Source of the DNA: Chloroflexota bacterium
GTDB taxonomy: Bacteria > Chloroflexota > Anaerolineae > UBA3071
Direction of reading: 5' to 3'
DNA length: 31,315 bases
Assembly: GCA_014383605.1 (NCBI GenBank)
Contig: JACNHM010000410.1
Location: 1-31,315 of the forward strand
The notes under the pieces were generated by a model. It was not told where the DNA came from. It did no database searches and was given only the letters and a program-made list of their open reading frames with translations. This document shows, piece by piece, positions 17,362 through 24,587 of this stretch. Made by a program: the position numbers and the translations under genes. The number at the start of each line of letters is the position of its first letter. Position 1 is the first letter of the stretch.

Positions 17362-17805
17362 ATGGATGAACCCTATCTGCAAATCTACAAGGACATGGCC
17401 ACTGAGTATGGCCTGGACTGGCGGCTGCTGCTGGAGCAGGGATGGCGGGAGAGCCGCTGGGACCCGTTGGCCATTGGTGGCGCGGGCGAATACGGGCTGA
17501 TGCAGATTCACCCCGCCACCTGGAACCAGTGGGCAGCCAAGCTGGATCTGTTCGACCCCTTCGACCCGGCCAGCAACATCCGGTTGGCGGCAGCCTACTG
17601 GGTCTGGCTGCGGCAGCAGTTGCAGACCCGCAAGCGCCTCGAGGACTATTGGCTGCTGGCAGCGTATAACTGGGGCATCAACCACGTGCTGCGGCTGCTG
17701 GACGCTGCTGGAACGTGGGACGACGTGCCCCCCAGAGTGCAGAACTACGCCTACGACATCATCCTGGCCGCCGAGGCGCGGGCGACGACCGAAGCGGCCG
17801 GTTGA
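17362..17805 (+). CDS. Lytic transglycosylase SLT-domain protein without signal peptide
   Basis: A 147-residue protein consisting almost only of an SLT (goose-type lysozyme-like) domain. The catalytic Glu lies in QGWRESRWDPLA, followed by the family motifs GEYGLMQIHPATWNQW, ASNIRLAAAYWVW and LAAYNWGINHV. I chose ATG 17362, with GAGGGACG upstream. No signal peptide or membrane span is visible, so either export is by another route or the protein acts inside the cell. An upstream TTG in the same frame (17332) does not add a signal sequence. The stop lies 8 bases from the stop of the convergent fabH gene. Confidence 0.85.
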   Translation: MDEPYLQIYKDMATEYGLDWRLLLEQGWRESRWDPLAIGGAGEYGLMQIHPATWNQWAAKLDLFDPFDPASNIRLAAAYWVWLRQQLQTRKRLEDYWLLAAYNWGINHVLRLLDAAGTWDDVPPRVQNYAYDIILAAEARATTEAAG

Positions 17806-17813
17806 TTGTGAGG

Positions 17814-19019
17814 TTACTTGCCATCCGTTGTTGTCCTGCGATCCGCCTTCTTCTTCCGCCGCCGTCCGGTCCAGGTGTAGAGCGGCAACAGCAGCGCCAT
17901 CGTCGCCTCGCTGGCGCGGGTGGAGACGGCCACGCGGGCGTTCCAGGCTGCCGTGCGCAGGCGGGCCGCCTGTTGTGCCAGCCGCTCGCGCACCGGCCAA
18001 TCCACCACCAGAATCCCCTCGGGCTCCGTGGGCTGCCAATGCACCACGGCCGTCGCCCAGGTCAGCCCGGCGCCGAAGCCCACCAGCACCACGTGATCCC
18101 CCGGCCGCAGCCTCCCCTCCTCCACCGCCTCGCACAGCGCCAGTGCAATGGATGCCGCCGAGGTGTTGCCGTAGCGATCCAGATTGACCATCACCTTTTC
18201 CGGCGGCAGCCGCAAGCGGCGCACGGCCAGATCAATGATGCGCGCATTGGCCTGGTGGGGGATGACCAGCTTGATCTCCTCCCAAGGCACGCCGCTCTGG
18301 CTCACCACGCGGCGCACGCTCTCGCTCATGATGTGCGTGGCGAACTTGAAGACGCGGCGGCCATCCATGCGCAAGTAGTTCTCTCCCCTATCCAGCACCT
18401 GCTGGGAGAAGGGATTGGCGCTGCCGCCGCCGGGGACCATCAGCGCATCCCAATCGGAGCCATCGGAGCCCAGTTCGGCGGCCAGGATGCCTGTGGGGCT
18501 GGAACTGGACTGCACGACCACCGCTCCCGCGCCGTCGCCGAAGAGAATACAGGTGTCGCGATCGGCCCAATCCACGCCCACGGAAAGAGTCTCCGCTCCC
18601 ACCACCAGCACCCGCTCGTAGAGGCCGGTCTGAATGAACTGGCTGGCAGTCACCAGCCCGTAGACGAAGCCGGAGCAGCCGGCCACCAGATCGAAGGCTG
18701 CCGCCTTTTTAGCTCCCAGGCGGTGCTGCAGGATGCTGGCGGCAGAGGGGCAGAGGTAATCCGGCGTGGAAGTGGCGACGATGATCAGGTCAAGGTCGGC
18801 GGCTGGCACGTGCGCCCGCTGCAGCGCCTGGTGAGTCGCCGCCAGGGACATCGTCACCGTCGTTTCTCCCTCGGCGGCGATGCGCCGCTCGCGGATGCCC
18901 GTGCGGCTCAAGATCCATTCGTCGCTGGTGTCCACCATCTGCTCCAGGTCATGATTGCTCAAAACCCGTTCGGGGACGTACATGCCCCAGCCGGTGATGC
19001 GTGCATATTGTTCGGCCAC
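17814..19019 (-). CDS. fabH: 3-oxoacyl-ACP synthase III (FabH/KASIII family) with C-terminal extension
   Basis: I chose GTG 19019 because GGGAGG stands 9 bases upstream; another GTG at 19055 would add 12 residues. The 401-residue protein has the complete KASIII core: SDEWILSRTGIRERRIA, the active-site Cys (about residue 115) in DLVAGCSGFVYG, GDGAGAVVV, His (about 255) in VIPHQANARI and Asn (about 285) in RYGNTSAASIALAL, ending near VLVGFGAGLTWA. Such enzymes start fatty-acid or related chains by condensing an acyl-CoA with malonyl-ACP. The usual length is about 320-335 residues; here about 70 extra residues follow, with a hydrophobic stretch (MALLLPLYTWTG) and a very basic end (RRRKKKADRR), whose role is unknown. 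Confidence 0.9.
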   Translation of the reverse strand: MAEQYARITGWGMYVPERVLSNHDLEQMVDTSDEWILSRTGIRERRIAAEGETTVTMSLAATHQALQRAHVPAADLDLIIVATSTPDYLCPSAASILQHRLGAKKAAAFDLVAGCSGFVYGLVTASQFIQTGLYERVLVVGAETLSVGVDWADRDTCILFGDGAGAVVVQSSSSPTGILAAELGSDGSDWDALMVPGGGSANPFSQQVLDRGENYLRMDGRRVFKFATHIMSESVRRVVSQSGVPWEEIKLVIPHQANARIIDLAVRRLRLPPEKVMVNLDRYGNTSAASIALALCEAVEEGRLRPGDHVVLVGFGAGLTWATAVVHWQPTEPEGILVVDWPVRERLAQQAARLRTAAWNARVAVSTRASEATMALLLPLYTWTGRRRKKKADRRTTTDGK

Positions 19020-19060
19020 GAGACGTATCCTCCCTTTCGTAATGCACAAATGCACAAAGA

Positions 19061-19096
19061 GGCCTCCAGAGAGCGCGCATTGCTCTCGTAGAGGCC
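19061..19096 (-). terminator. Hairpin after the sigma-factor operon, probable terminator
   Basis: GGCCTC (19061-19066) and GAGGCC (19091-19096) enclose a second stem, GAGAGC paired with GCTCTC. On the minus strand the hairpin is followed by TCTTTGTGCATTTG, moderately T-rich. It lies between the small membrane-protein gene and fabH. Two more perfect hairpins occur at 19128-19144 and 19153-19169, so the gap 19056-19191 holds three in a row. Confidence 0.5.
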
Positions 19097-19191
19097 CTCA
19101 TTAGCCGTTTTCTGCAAGCTCTGCAGAGGCGGCTCCCCGCCGCCAATGAACCGCCGACGGGGTGTCGGCTCTCTGGGTTTTCAGATGGGCG

Positions 19192-19575
19192 CTAGACGGC
19201 TGTCGCCGGCCCCGCCGCTTTGGAGCGCCGCAGATAGGCGACCACGCCCACCGCCGAGGCCAGGGAAATGGCCGAGCCCAGCGCCGCCGCGCCGATGACC
19301 CAGGGCTGGCGCCAGCGGGGTCGCTCGCTGGGCAACGAAGCCGTCAGCCGCCGCCGGCCGGTTGTCGAAAGTTCCTGGTGCAGCCTTCTGCGGAAAGCCT
19401 CCGATGGCTGCACCAACGCCAGCGTATCTTTGACCCGCCGCGCCAGCTCCAGCAAAAGCGCCAACTCCTTCCTGTAGTCGGGGAACAAGGCCAGGTATTC
19501 GGCTTCCCGCGCTTCCCCCCGCACCAATTGATCGGCGTGGGCCGCCAGGACTTCCGCCAGCATTCTCTCATCCAC
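19192..19575 (-). CDS. Small single-span membrane protein, possible anti-sigma factor
   Basis: A 127-residue protein starting at GTG 19575 with GAGGAGGAAAG upstream. Residues 1-70 are predicted helical and cytoplasmic (EAREAEYLALFPDYRKELAL, then LLELARRVKD and FRRRLHQEL). A basic stretch follows, then one predicted span (about 92-115, WVIGAAALGSAISLASAVG) and a short outside tail. It has no zinc anti-sigma HxxxCxxC motif. The pattern of an acidic helical N terminus with a FPDY-x-x-EL segment plus one span, encoded downstream of an ECF sigma gene, suggests an anti-sigma or sigma-regulating role. That is inference from position and topology, not from a recognised active motif. Confidence 0.6.
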   Translation of the reverse strand: MDERMLAEVLAAHADQLVRGEAREAEYLALFPDYRKELALLLELARRVKDTLALVQPSEAFRRRLHQELSTTGRRRLTASLPSERPRWRQPWVIGAAALGSAISLASAVGVVAYLRRSKAAGPATAV

Positions 19576-19625
19576 TTTTGCTTTCCTCCTCTATCTCCCC
19601 TTTTCCGATCCCCTGGCAGTTCTGC

Positions 19626-20471
19626 TCAGACCTGATAGGCGACCAGGCCCAGTGTCCCCGGCCCCAGGTTGGCGGCCAGGGAGATGGCCAGATCCTCGAT
19701 GAAGGTGTCTTGACAGTTGAACATTCGCTGCACCCGCTCCAGCAGCTTCTGTCCTTCCTGTAGCGCCTCGGCGTGGATCACGGCCAGGTTCGCCGGTTCC
19801 GTCGTGCCGATGGCATCCTTCATCATGTCCACGATCTTTTCGACGGCCTTGTTCCTCGTCCGTACCTGGGCCACCACGTCTATCACCCCGTCTTCCATGC
19901 CGACGATGGGTTTGACGTTCAGGACCGAAGCCAGGGTGCCTTTTAGCTTGCCTACTCGCCCGCTCATCTGGGCATATCTGAGGTCGGCCATGGTGAAGAT
20001 GAGCCGCATCCGCAGTCGGAGTTCCTTCAATCGCTGCAGAATGTCCATCACTTTCTGGCCTGCTGCAGCCATCCGCGCACTTTCCAGAGCCATGAAGCCC
20101 AATCCGGCCGAGCCGGAGGCACTGTCAAAGGTATAGACTGTCACCTCGTCAGCTACCATCTGTCTGGCCAATTCCGCCGACTGGTAGGTGCCGCTCAATT
20201 TCGAGGTGATGTGGATGGACAGGATCGTACCCGCACCCCCCGCGGCCAGCTCGCGATAGACCTCAGCAAACCGCCCCGCCGAAGGCTGTGACGTGGTGGG
20301 AATCATCTGCAGTTCGTCCACCTTGCGGTAGAAGCTGGGCCGATCCATGGTGACCCCTTCCTCGTAGGTCTCCGTGCCGAACTGGATGTTGATGGGTATC
20401 AGTCGAATATCATGCCGGCGCAGCAGGGCCACCGGCAAGTCGCACGTCGAGTCAGTAAGAATCTTGATCAT
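19626..20471 (-). CDS. DegV family fatty-acid-binding protein (copy 1)
   Basis: A 281-residue DegV protein starting at ATG 20471 behind AAGGTG. The family motifs are present: ILTDSTCDLP at the N terminus, FGTETYEEGV, the fatty-acid contact region IPTTSQPSAGRF (about 57-68), ITSKLSGTYQSA, and the Arg-containing MSGRVGKLKGTLASVLNVKP. DegV proteins bind single fatty acids; in Firmicutes, FakB members deliver them to the kinase FakA. No fakA-like gene is in the window. The gene begins 20 bases after the sigma-factor gene and is likely co-transcribed with it. Confidence 0.93.
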   Translation of the reverse strand: MIKILTDSTCDLPVALLRRHDIRLIPINIQFGTETYEEGVTMDRPSFYRKVDELQMIPTTSQPSAGRFAEVYRELAAGGAGTILSIHITSKLSGTYQSAELARQMVADEVTVYTFDSASGSAGLGFMALESARMAAAGQKVMDILQRLKELRLRMRLIFTMADLRYAQMSGRVGKLKGTLASVLNVKPIVGMEDGVIDVVAQVRTRNKAVEKIVDMMKDAIGTTEPANLAVIHAEALQEGQKLLERVQRMFNCQDTFIEDLAISLAANLGPGTLGLVAYQV

Positions 20472-20491
20472 ATCACACCTTCCCTGGGCCG

Positions 20492-21058
20492 TTAGCGCCA
20501 GAAACCTCTTCCCTCCAGATCTTTGCGCAAGGCAATGAGTGTGCGATGGTACAACGACTTGATAGCTCCCTCGCTGCGTCCCATGATCTCAGCGATCTGG
20601 GCATTGGGCAATTCCTCGCTGAACTTGAGGATCAGCAGCAATTGGCGGTCGGCAGGGAGGCGACGGATCGCCGTCCCCAGTGCGGCTTGCTCTTCGCTGG
20701 CCTCGCCCCAATGGGCAGGTCCGTCATGCCGAGGGAGAAGTTGCACCAGTTCGCTCAAGGAAATCACCCTCCGTTGGCGGCGGCTGCGGTCGCGATGCCA
20801 GTTGGCCACCAGGTTGTGGGCGATACGATACAGCCAGGCCGAGAAAGGAGCCCCCCGATCCTCATAACGGCCCATGTGCTCCAGTGCCCGCTGAAAAGTG
20901 CGAGCCGTCAGGTCTTCGGCGTCATAGTGGCTGCCGACGCGGTGGTAAATGTAGTTGTAGATGCGGCCAACGTACCGCTCGTATAGCTCGCCGAAGCTGT
21001 CGGGATCGCTCTTGGCCCGCGCAATCAGGGCGGTTTCGTCTTTCTCTGTTTGAGACAC
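20492..21058 (-). CDS. RNA polymerase sigma factor, ECF (sigma-70 family)
   Basis: A 188-residue protein starting at GTG 21058 with AGGAG about 9 bases upstream. Region 2 (about residues 22-92) includes FGELYERYVGRIYNYIYHRV, DAEDLTARTFQRAL and FSAWLYRIAHNLVANWHRDR. Region 4 (about 132-182) includes LPADRQLLLILKFSEELPN and the helix-turn-helix IAEIMGRSEGAIKSLYHRTL. There is no region 1 or 3, as expected for the ECF group. It heads an operon with a DegV gene and a small membrane protein gene, under the strong promoter at 21194-21222. What it controls is not visible; that promoter resembles a housekeeping promoter, so autoregulation is not indicated. Confidence 0.95.
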   Translation of the reverse strand: MSQTEKDETALIARAKSDPDSFGELYERYVGRIYNYIYHRVGSHYDAEDLTARTFQRALEHMGRYEDRGAPFSAWLYRIAHNLVANWHRDRSRRQRRVISLSELVQLLPRHDGPAHWGEASEEQAALGTAIRRLPADRQLLLILKFSEELPNAQIAEIMGRSEGAIKSLYHRTLIALRKDLEGRGFWR

Positions 21059-21193
21059 AGCCGGAACTCCTGGATTGACCTGGCGGTGTTCGCTGGTGGA
21101 AACACCACCGCCTGGCAGAGGTGTCGTTCGCTACTTCCTGTGCCGGACAGGGGCACTCACCGAGTGCTCACAGTTCGACGGTTCGACGCGGGA

Positions 21194-21222
21194 AGTATAG
21201 CAGAAGTGACCGCTTTGGTCAA
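21194..21222 (-). promoter_or_regulatory. Sigma70-like promoter of the ECF sigma operon
   Basis: Minus strand: -35 TTGACC (21222-21217), a 17-base spacer, and -10 TATACT (21199-21194). The leader to the GTG at 21058 is about 130 bases. It contains the perfect hairpin GCACTC-ACC-GAGTGC (21153-21167) and a second fold around 21080-21112 with a TGGTG-GAAA-CACCA core. Confidence 0.75.
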
Positions 21223-21249
21223 TCCGGAGTCTCGCCGGTTGGTCTGCCT

Positions 21250-22089
21250 TCAGTTCCCATACGCTGCCAGGCCGATGACCCCCGGCCCGGTGTGGGTGCC
21301 CAACGCGGGACCGATCTCGCAGATGAAGGACTCTGTGCAGGGCATGGCCGCCCACACCTGCTCGGCCATGGCCTTCGCTTCATCCTCCGCCTGAGCGTGC
21401 AGAACAGCCGCGTGCACCCCGCTGTAACCGCTCATCTCCTGGGCCATCAGCTCGATCATGCGCTGCAGGGCCTTACGCCGTGTGCGTACCTGCTCCAGGG
21501 GTTCCACGCGGCCTTCGTGTATCATCAGCAGCGGCTTGATCTTCAGCATCGTGCCCAACAGCGCCCTGGCGCCGCCGATGCGGCCTCCTTTCTGGAGGTA
21601 CTCCAGTGTGTCCACCACGAAGTAGACCCGCATCTTGTCAGCCATCTCTTCCACGCGTGCCTGGATGGCGGCAACGTCTGCCCCTGCTTCGGCCATGCGC
21701 GCCGCCTCCCAGACCATCCAGCCCAGGCCGGCGGACGTAGAACGGGAGTCGATGACGGAGATGGGAGTCTCTGGCAGCATCTCGCAGGCAGCGAAGGCTG
21801 AAGCGCAAGTGCCGCTCAACTCACTGGAGATGTAGATTCCGACGACCTGGTGCCCTGCTTCGACCAGCGGCCGGAAGGCCTCGCAGAACTCGCCGGCCGA
21901 TGGCTGCGAGGTGGTGGGGAGCTGAGGCGCGGTGCGCAGCCGCTGGAAGAATTCGTCCTTGGTGATGTTGACCCCATCGAGGAACGTTTCCGTGCCGAAG
22001 TGGATGCTCAAGGGCATGACGGTGATGTCATGTTGCTTGAACACCTCCGGCGGCAAATCACAGGTAGAATCGGTGACGATCTTGATCAT
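21250..22089 (-). CDS. DegV family fatty-acid-binding protein (copy 2)
   Basis: A 279-residue DegV protein. I chose ATG 22089, directly before IKIVTDSTCDLPPEVF and with AAGGAGGG upstream. Family motifs: FGTETFLDGVNITKDEFF, LPTTSQPSAGEF, ISSELSGTCASAF, and QKGGRIGGARALLGTMLKIK. It is a clear paralogue of the copy at 19626-20471, with the same order of motifs but many substitutions, and may bind a different fatty acid. It lies upstream of the sigma-factor promoter, so it may be a separate transcript; no convincing own promoter was found. Confidence 0.93.
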   Translation of the reverse strand: MIKIVTDSTCDLPPEVFKQHDITVMPLSIHFGTETFLDGVNITKDEFFQRLRTAPQLPTTSQPSAGEFCEAFRPLVEAGHQVVGIYISSELSGTCASAFAACEMLPETPISVIDSRSTSAGLGWMVWEAARMAEAGADVAAIQARVEEMADKMRVYFVVDTLEYLQKGGRIGGARALLGTMLKIKPLLMIHEGRVEPLEQVRTRRKALQRMIELMAQEMSGYSGVHAAVLHAQAEDEAKAMAEQVWAAMPCTESFICEIGPALGTHTGPGVIGLAAYGN

Positions 22090-22204
22090 GATACCCTCCT
22101 TAAATTGACGCGGAGAGGCAAGGTCGGAGCCCTTGTCCTCTGATTCCACTCGCTAAAACACCCGAAGGGACAAATGGATGCGGGTTTCCCGCAGCCTCTT
22201 GCAT

Positions 22205-22233
22205 TTGTCTGCGCGGCCATTTTGTGCTACACT
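22205..22233 (+). promoter_or_regulatory. Sigma70-like promoter ahead of the anchored surface-protein gene
   Basis: -35 TTGTCT at 22205-22210, a 17-base spacer, and -10 TACACT at 22228-22233. Transcription would start at about 22240, exactly at the edge of the 8-bp repeat array. A perfect hairpin TGCGGG-TTT-CCCGCA (22179-22193) lies just upstream. The remainder of 22090-22204 shows nothing else. Confidence 0.6.
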
Positions 22234-22240
22234 GTTGGCC

Positions 22241-22347
22241 TGTCGGTACACCGGCAGATTGGTAAGCTGGTACACCGGTAAACTGGAATCCGCTGACCCT
22301 ACCAATCTACCAATCTACCAGCCTACCAGCCTACCAATCTACCAACC
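22241..22347. repeat. Inverted pair of 8-bp tandem arrays (6 units + 6 units)
   Basis: Left half, 22241-22288, six 8-bp units ending mostly in GGTA: TGTCGGTA, CACCGGCA, GATTGGTA, AGCTGGTA, CACCGGTA, AACTGGAA. After an 11-base spacer the right half, 22300-22347, has six 8-bp units that start with TACC: TACCAATC twice, TACCAGCC twice, TACCAATC, TACCAACC. The halves are approximate reverse complements, so the RNA could form a stem of about 48 bp with mismatches and G-U pairs. It fills the predicted leader between the promoter and the start codon at 22356. Confidence 0.9.
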
Positions 22348-22355
22348 CTGGATGG

Positions 22356-23117
22356 ATGTCTATGCGCCGAACGGTTGCATTTCTTCTTGCCATATTCGTC
22401 TTGCTTTCTCTGTCGGCCGCGGTATGGGCTGGCCCCCGCGCCATCCCCCGGCCACAGGCCGCGCAAGCGGTGATCACCTCGCCACAGCCCTTTGACGCCT
22501 TGCGGGGGCGAGTGGCCATCTCCGGCACGGCCCTGCATCCCCAGTTTCAACGCTACGAACTGTATTTCAAAGTGGAACCAGGTGAGGATTGGATATTCAT
22601 CGGCGAGGCTCATTTTGAACAGGTCAGCAGCGGTGTGCTGGGCTTCTGGGATACCACATCTCTGCCCGATGGCACCTACAGCCTGCGCCTGCGGGTGGTG
22701 AAACTCGATGGCAACTACGAAGAGACCGTCGTGCGCCAGGTGCTGGTGGCTAATACCCAGCCCACGCCGACGCCCACATCGGAGATCACACCCACACCTA
22801 CTTTGACGCCCACGCCGCAACCGCCGACGCCGACGGTGGTCGTCGAACTGCCGGTGATCCTCATGCCGACGCCCCGCCCTACGCCCTCGCTGCCCCCGGC
22901 TGAGGGGGAGGCTCCCGCCGAGGCTGCGGAAGGAGCGGAGGATGAAGATGGCGGCCTGTTTGGCCTCAACCCCCTGATCGGCCAGATCAACCTGGGCGAC
23001 GTGGGCAACGCCTTCGTGCTGGGGGCGAGATACGCCCTGGCTGCCTTCGCCGCCGTGGGAGTTTACTTCGTCCTCAAACGTTTCCTGGGCTGGCTCTGGG
23101 CCCGCATCCGTGGCTGA
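22356..23117 (+). CDS. Secreted or anchored protein with Ig-like domain, Pro-Thr linker and C-terminal span
   Basis: A 253-residue protein. The start is ATG 22356 (or ATG 22362, two codons later); no good ribosome site is present because the repeat array ends 8 bases upstream. Residues 1-25 are a signal peptide with a cleavage site near AVWA. Residues about 38-132 form a beta-rich domain (YELYFKVEPGEDWIFIG, GVLGFWDTTSLPDGTYSLRL) of a kind often seen in Chloroflexota exported proteins. A Pro-Thr-rich linker (about 135-180) and an acidic stretch (EGAEDEDGG) follow, then a hydrophobic span (about 226-247) with basic residues after it, so the protein is probably anchored with the domain outside. 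Function unknown. Confidence 0.75.
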   Translation: MSMRRTVAFLLAIFVLLSLSAAVWAGPRAIPRPQAAQAVITSPQPFDALRGRVAISGTALHPQFQRYELYFKVEPGEDWIFIGEAHFEQVSSGVLGFWDTTSLPDGTYSLRLRVVKLDGNYEETVVRQVLVANTQPTPTPTSEITPTPTLTPTPQPPTPTVVVELPVILMPTPRPTPSLPPAEGEAPAEAAEGAEDEDGGLFGLNPLIGQINLGDVGNAFVLGARYALAAFAAVGVYFVLKRFLGWLWARIRG

Positions 23118-23126
23118 ATCGGATAA

Positions 23127-23219
23127 TGGAGAGGGGAAAGTGGAGGTGGAGGATGAAAGGGGGCCGGGGAGAAGGGGAACCCATTCTCCATTCTCCATTC
23201 TCCATCTTCCACATTCCTT
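23127..23219. repeat. Inverted heptad-repeat array upstream of pth
   Basis: Left half, 23127-23157, degenerate units of about 7 bases in TGGAGNN form (TGGAGAG, GGGAAAG, TGGAGG, TGGAGGA, TGAAAG). Right half, 23184-23219, TTCTCCA three times, then TCTTCCA and CATTCCTT. The halves are approximate reverse complements around a G-rich centre (23160-23180), giving a long imperfect hairpin. It lies between the surface-protein stop and the pth start. Confidence 0.8.
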
Positions 23220-23263
23220 CTTGCTGGCTCAACATGTGCAGACGGGACGGCGCTGACAAGACG

Positions 23264-23920
23264 ATGCCGAAGAAGATGATTGTCAGCTTAGGCAATCCGG
23301 GCCGGGAGTACGCCAAAAACCGACACAACGTCGGACACCAGATCGTGGACTTGCTGGCGAAAAGGCACGGCCTGCGCTTCGACAAACGGCAGGGCCAGGC
23401 GCGACTGGCTCTCGGCTCCATCGGCGAGCAGCGGGTGATCCTGGTCAAGCCGCGCACCTTCATGAACGAGAGCGGGCCGGCCGTGGCGCCGGTGGCTCGC
23501 TTCTACCAGATCGAGCCGGCGGACATGCTGGTGATCTTCGACGACCTCGACTTGCCCATCGGCCGCGTCCGGCTGCGTCCCCACGGCGGGACGGGCGGCC
23601 ACAAAGGCATGATCTCCATCATCAAGCAACTAAGCAGCCGCGACTTCCCGCGCCTGCGGGTGGGCATTGACCGGCCACCGGGCAAGATGGATCCTGCCGA
23701 CTACGTGTTGCAGAACTTCTCGGCGGAACAGGAAGAGGCGATGGCTGAGGTAAGGGAGCGGGCGGTGGCCGCAGTGGAGTGTTGGCTGAGGGAAGGGATC
23801 GAAGCGACGATGAACGAGTTCAACTACTCGGCGAAGACCTCGTCCACTGTCATCTCAAAGCCAGCCACCGCTTGCGATGAGACCCGTTCTCCTGATTCGA
23901 ACTTGCCTTGCAAGGTATAG
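23264..23920 (+). CDS. pth: Peptidyl-tRNA hydrolase
   Basis: A 218-residue protein. ATG 23264 is placed just before KKMIVSLGNPGREYAKNRHN; ATG 23273 or 23234 are alternatives, none with a strong ribosome site. Pth frees tRNA from peptidyl-tRNA that drops off the ribosome. Active-site residues are present: Asn11 in LGNPG, His21 in RHNVGH, Asn68 in FMNESG and Asp94 in IFDDLDLP, plus the HGGTGGHKGMISII loop. Family proteins are usually about 185-200 residues; here the last 31 or so residues, after EATMNEFNY, run antisense through the end of the convergent Uma2 gene, so the tail looks acquired. The mfd gene, often the neighbour of pth, is 1.5 kb downstream. Confidence 0.93.
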   Translation: MPKKMIVSLGNPGREYAKNRHNVGHQIVDLLAKRHGLRFDKRQGQARLALGSIGEQRVILVKPRTFMNESGPAVAPVARFYQIEPADMLVIFDDLDLPIGRVRLRPHGGTGGHKGMISIIKQLSSRDFPRLRVGIDRPPGKMDPADYVLQNFSAEQEEAMAEVRERAVAAVECWLREGIEATMNEFNYSAKTSSTVISKPATACDETRSPDSNLPCKV

Positions 23921-24486
23921 GTTCCCGCTTCCAGGGTGAAAATCTCGATGGTGCGGGCGCGAGGGTCCACGATCCAGTACTCCCGCACGCCAGCGGACTG
24001 ATAGGCAAAGAACTTCTCTTTGCGGTCGTAGAGCCAATTGCTGGGCGAGAGGATTTCCACCACCAGGTCCGGCGCACCTTCCACGTACTCTTCGCCGATG
24101 ATCTGGCGCCGGTCAGCGTGCACGAAGAAGATGTCCGGTTGCACCGGAATCGGCTGGCCCGGCAGGCGCACGCCACAGGGGGCTGAGAGCACTGTGCCGA
24201 GCTGATGCTGCCTGACAAAAACGCCGAGGGCGACTCCCAGGTTGTGTGATGCTAGCTGATGCCGAACGCTTGGTGGTGGGACCATGTATAACACTCCATC
24301 GAGAACTTCGTAGTGGAATCCGTCGTCAGGCAGCCGCAGCCAATCCTCGTAGGTCCACTGCCCCTGCTCCGGCGGCCAGGCCGGCATCTGCGGAGCACGT
24401 TGTGCGGGCGGAGTCTCAGGCCGGCGCGTCAGAGCGATGCCTCTGGGGATGGTCTGGGTTAGTTCCATTGCCTCGCTTGGGTTCAT
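23824..24486 (-). CDS. Uma2 family (DUF820) putative restriction-endonuclease-like protein
   Basis: A 220-residue protein starting at ATG 24486 with GAGAGGTGAG directly upstream. It has the Uma2 pattern: WTYEDWLRLPDDGFHYEVLDG, then VRHQLASHNLGVAL, PIPVQPDIFFV, APDLVVEILSPSN, DRKEKFFAYQSAGVREYWIV. The acidic residues and Lys fit the PD-(D/E)XK nuclease fold (D118, E144, K158 region). The family is greatly expanded in Chloroflexota and cyanobacteria; its cellular role is not settled. It overlaps the 3' end of pth by 97 bases in the convergent direction, and with the UPF0175 unit it separates pth from mfd, which suggests a later insertion. Confidence 0.9.
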   Translation of the reverse strand: MNPSEAMELTQTIPRGIALTRRPETPPAQRAPQMPAWPPEQGQWTYEDWLRLPDDGFHYEVLDGVLYMVPPPSVRHQLASHNLGVALGVFVRQHQLGTVLSAPCGVRLPGQPIPVQPDIFFVHADRRQIIGEEYVEGAPDLVVEILSPSNWLYDRKEKFFAYQSAGVREYWIVDPRARTIEIFTLEAGTYTLQGKFESGERVSSQAVAGFEMTVDEVFAE

Positions 24487-24528
24487 CTCACCTCTCCTTC
24501 ACTCCTCGACATTCGTCAATCCTCAATT

Positions 24529-24557
24529 ATTGTACCACATATCTCCTCAGGTCGCAA
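24529..24557 (-). promoter_or_regulatory. Sigma70-like promoter for the Uma2 gene
   Basis: Minus strand: -35 TTGCGA (24557-24552), a 17-base spacer, and -10 TACAAT (24534-24529). Transcription would start about 36 bases before the start codon at 24486. Confidence 0.6.
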
Positions 24558-24587
24558 GAAGTAACCCTGCTCTTCAGAACTGCTGTC

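Noticed and set aside
17128..18135. 335-codon minus-strand frame across ybeY-dgkA, the transglycosylase gene and the fabH end
   Set aside because: It crosses three supported genes on both strands and its product is low-complexity Gly/Arg/Pro-rich.
21061..21193. ECF-type autoregulated promoter for the sigma factor
   Set aside because: No AAC-type -35 and CGTC-type -10 pair was seen; the strong promoter there has housekeeping TTGACC and TATACT boxes.
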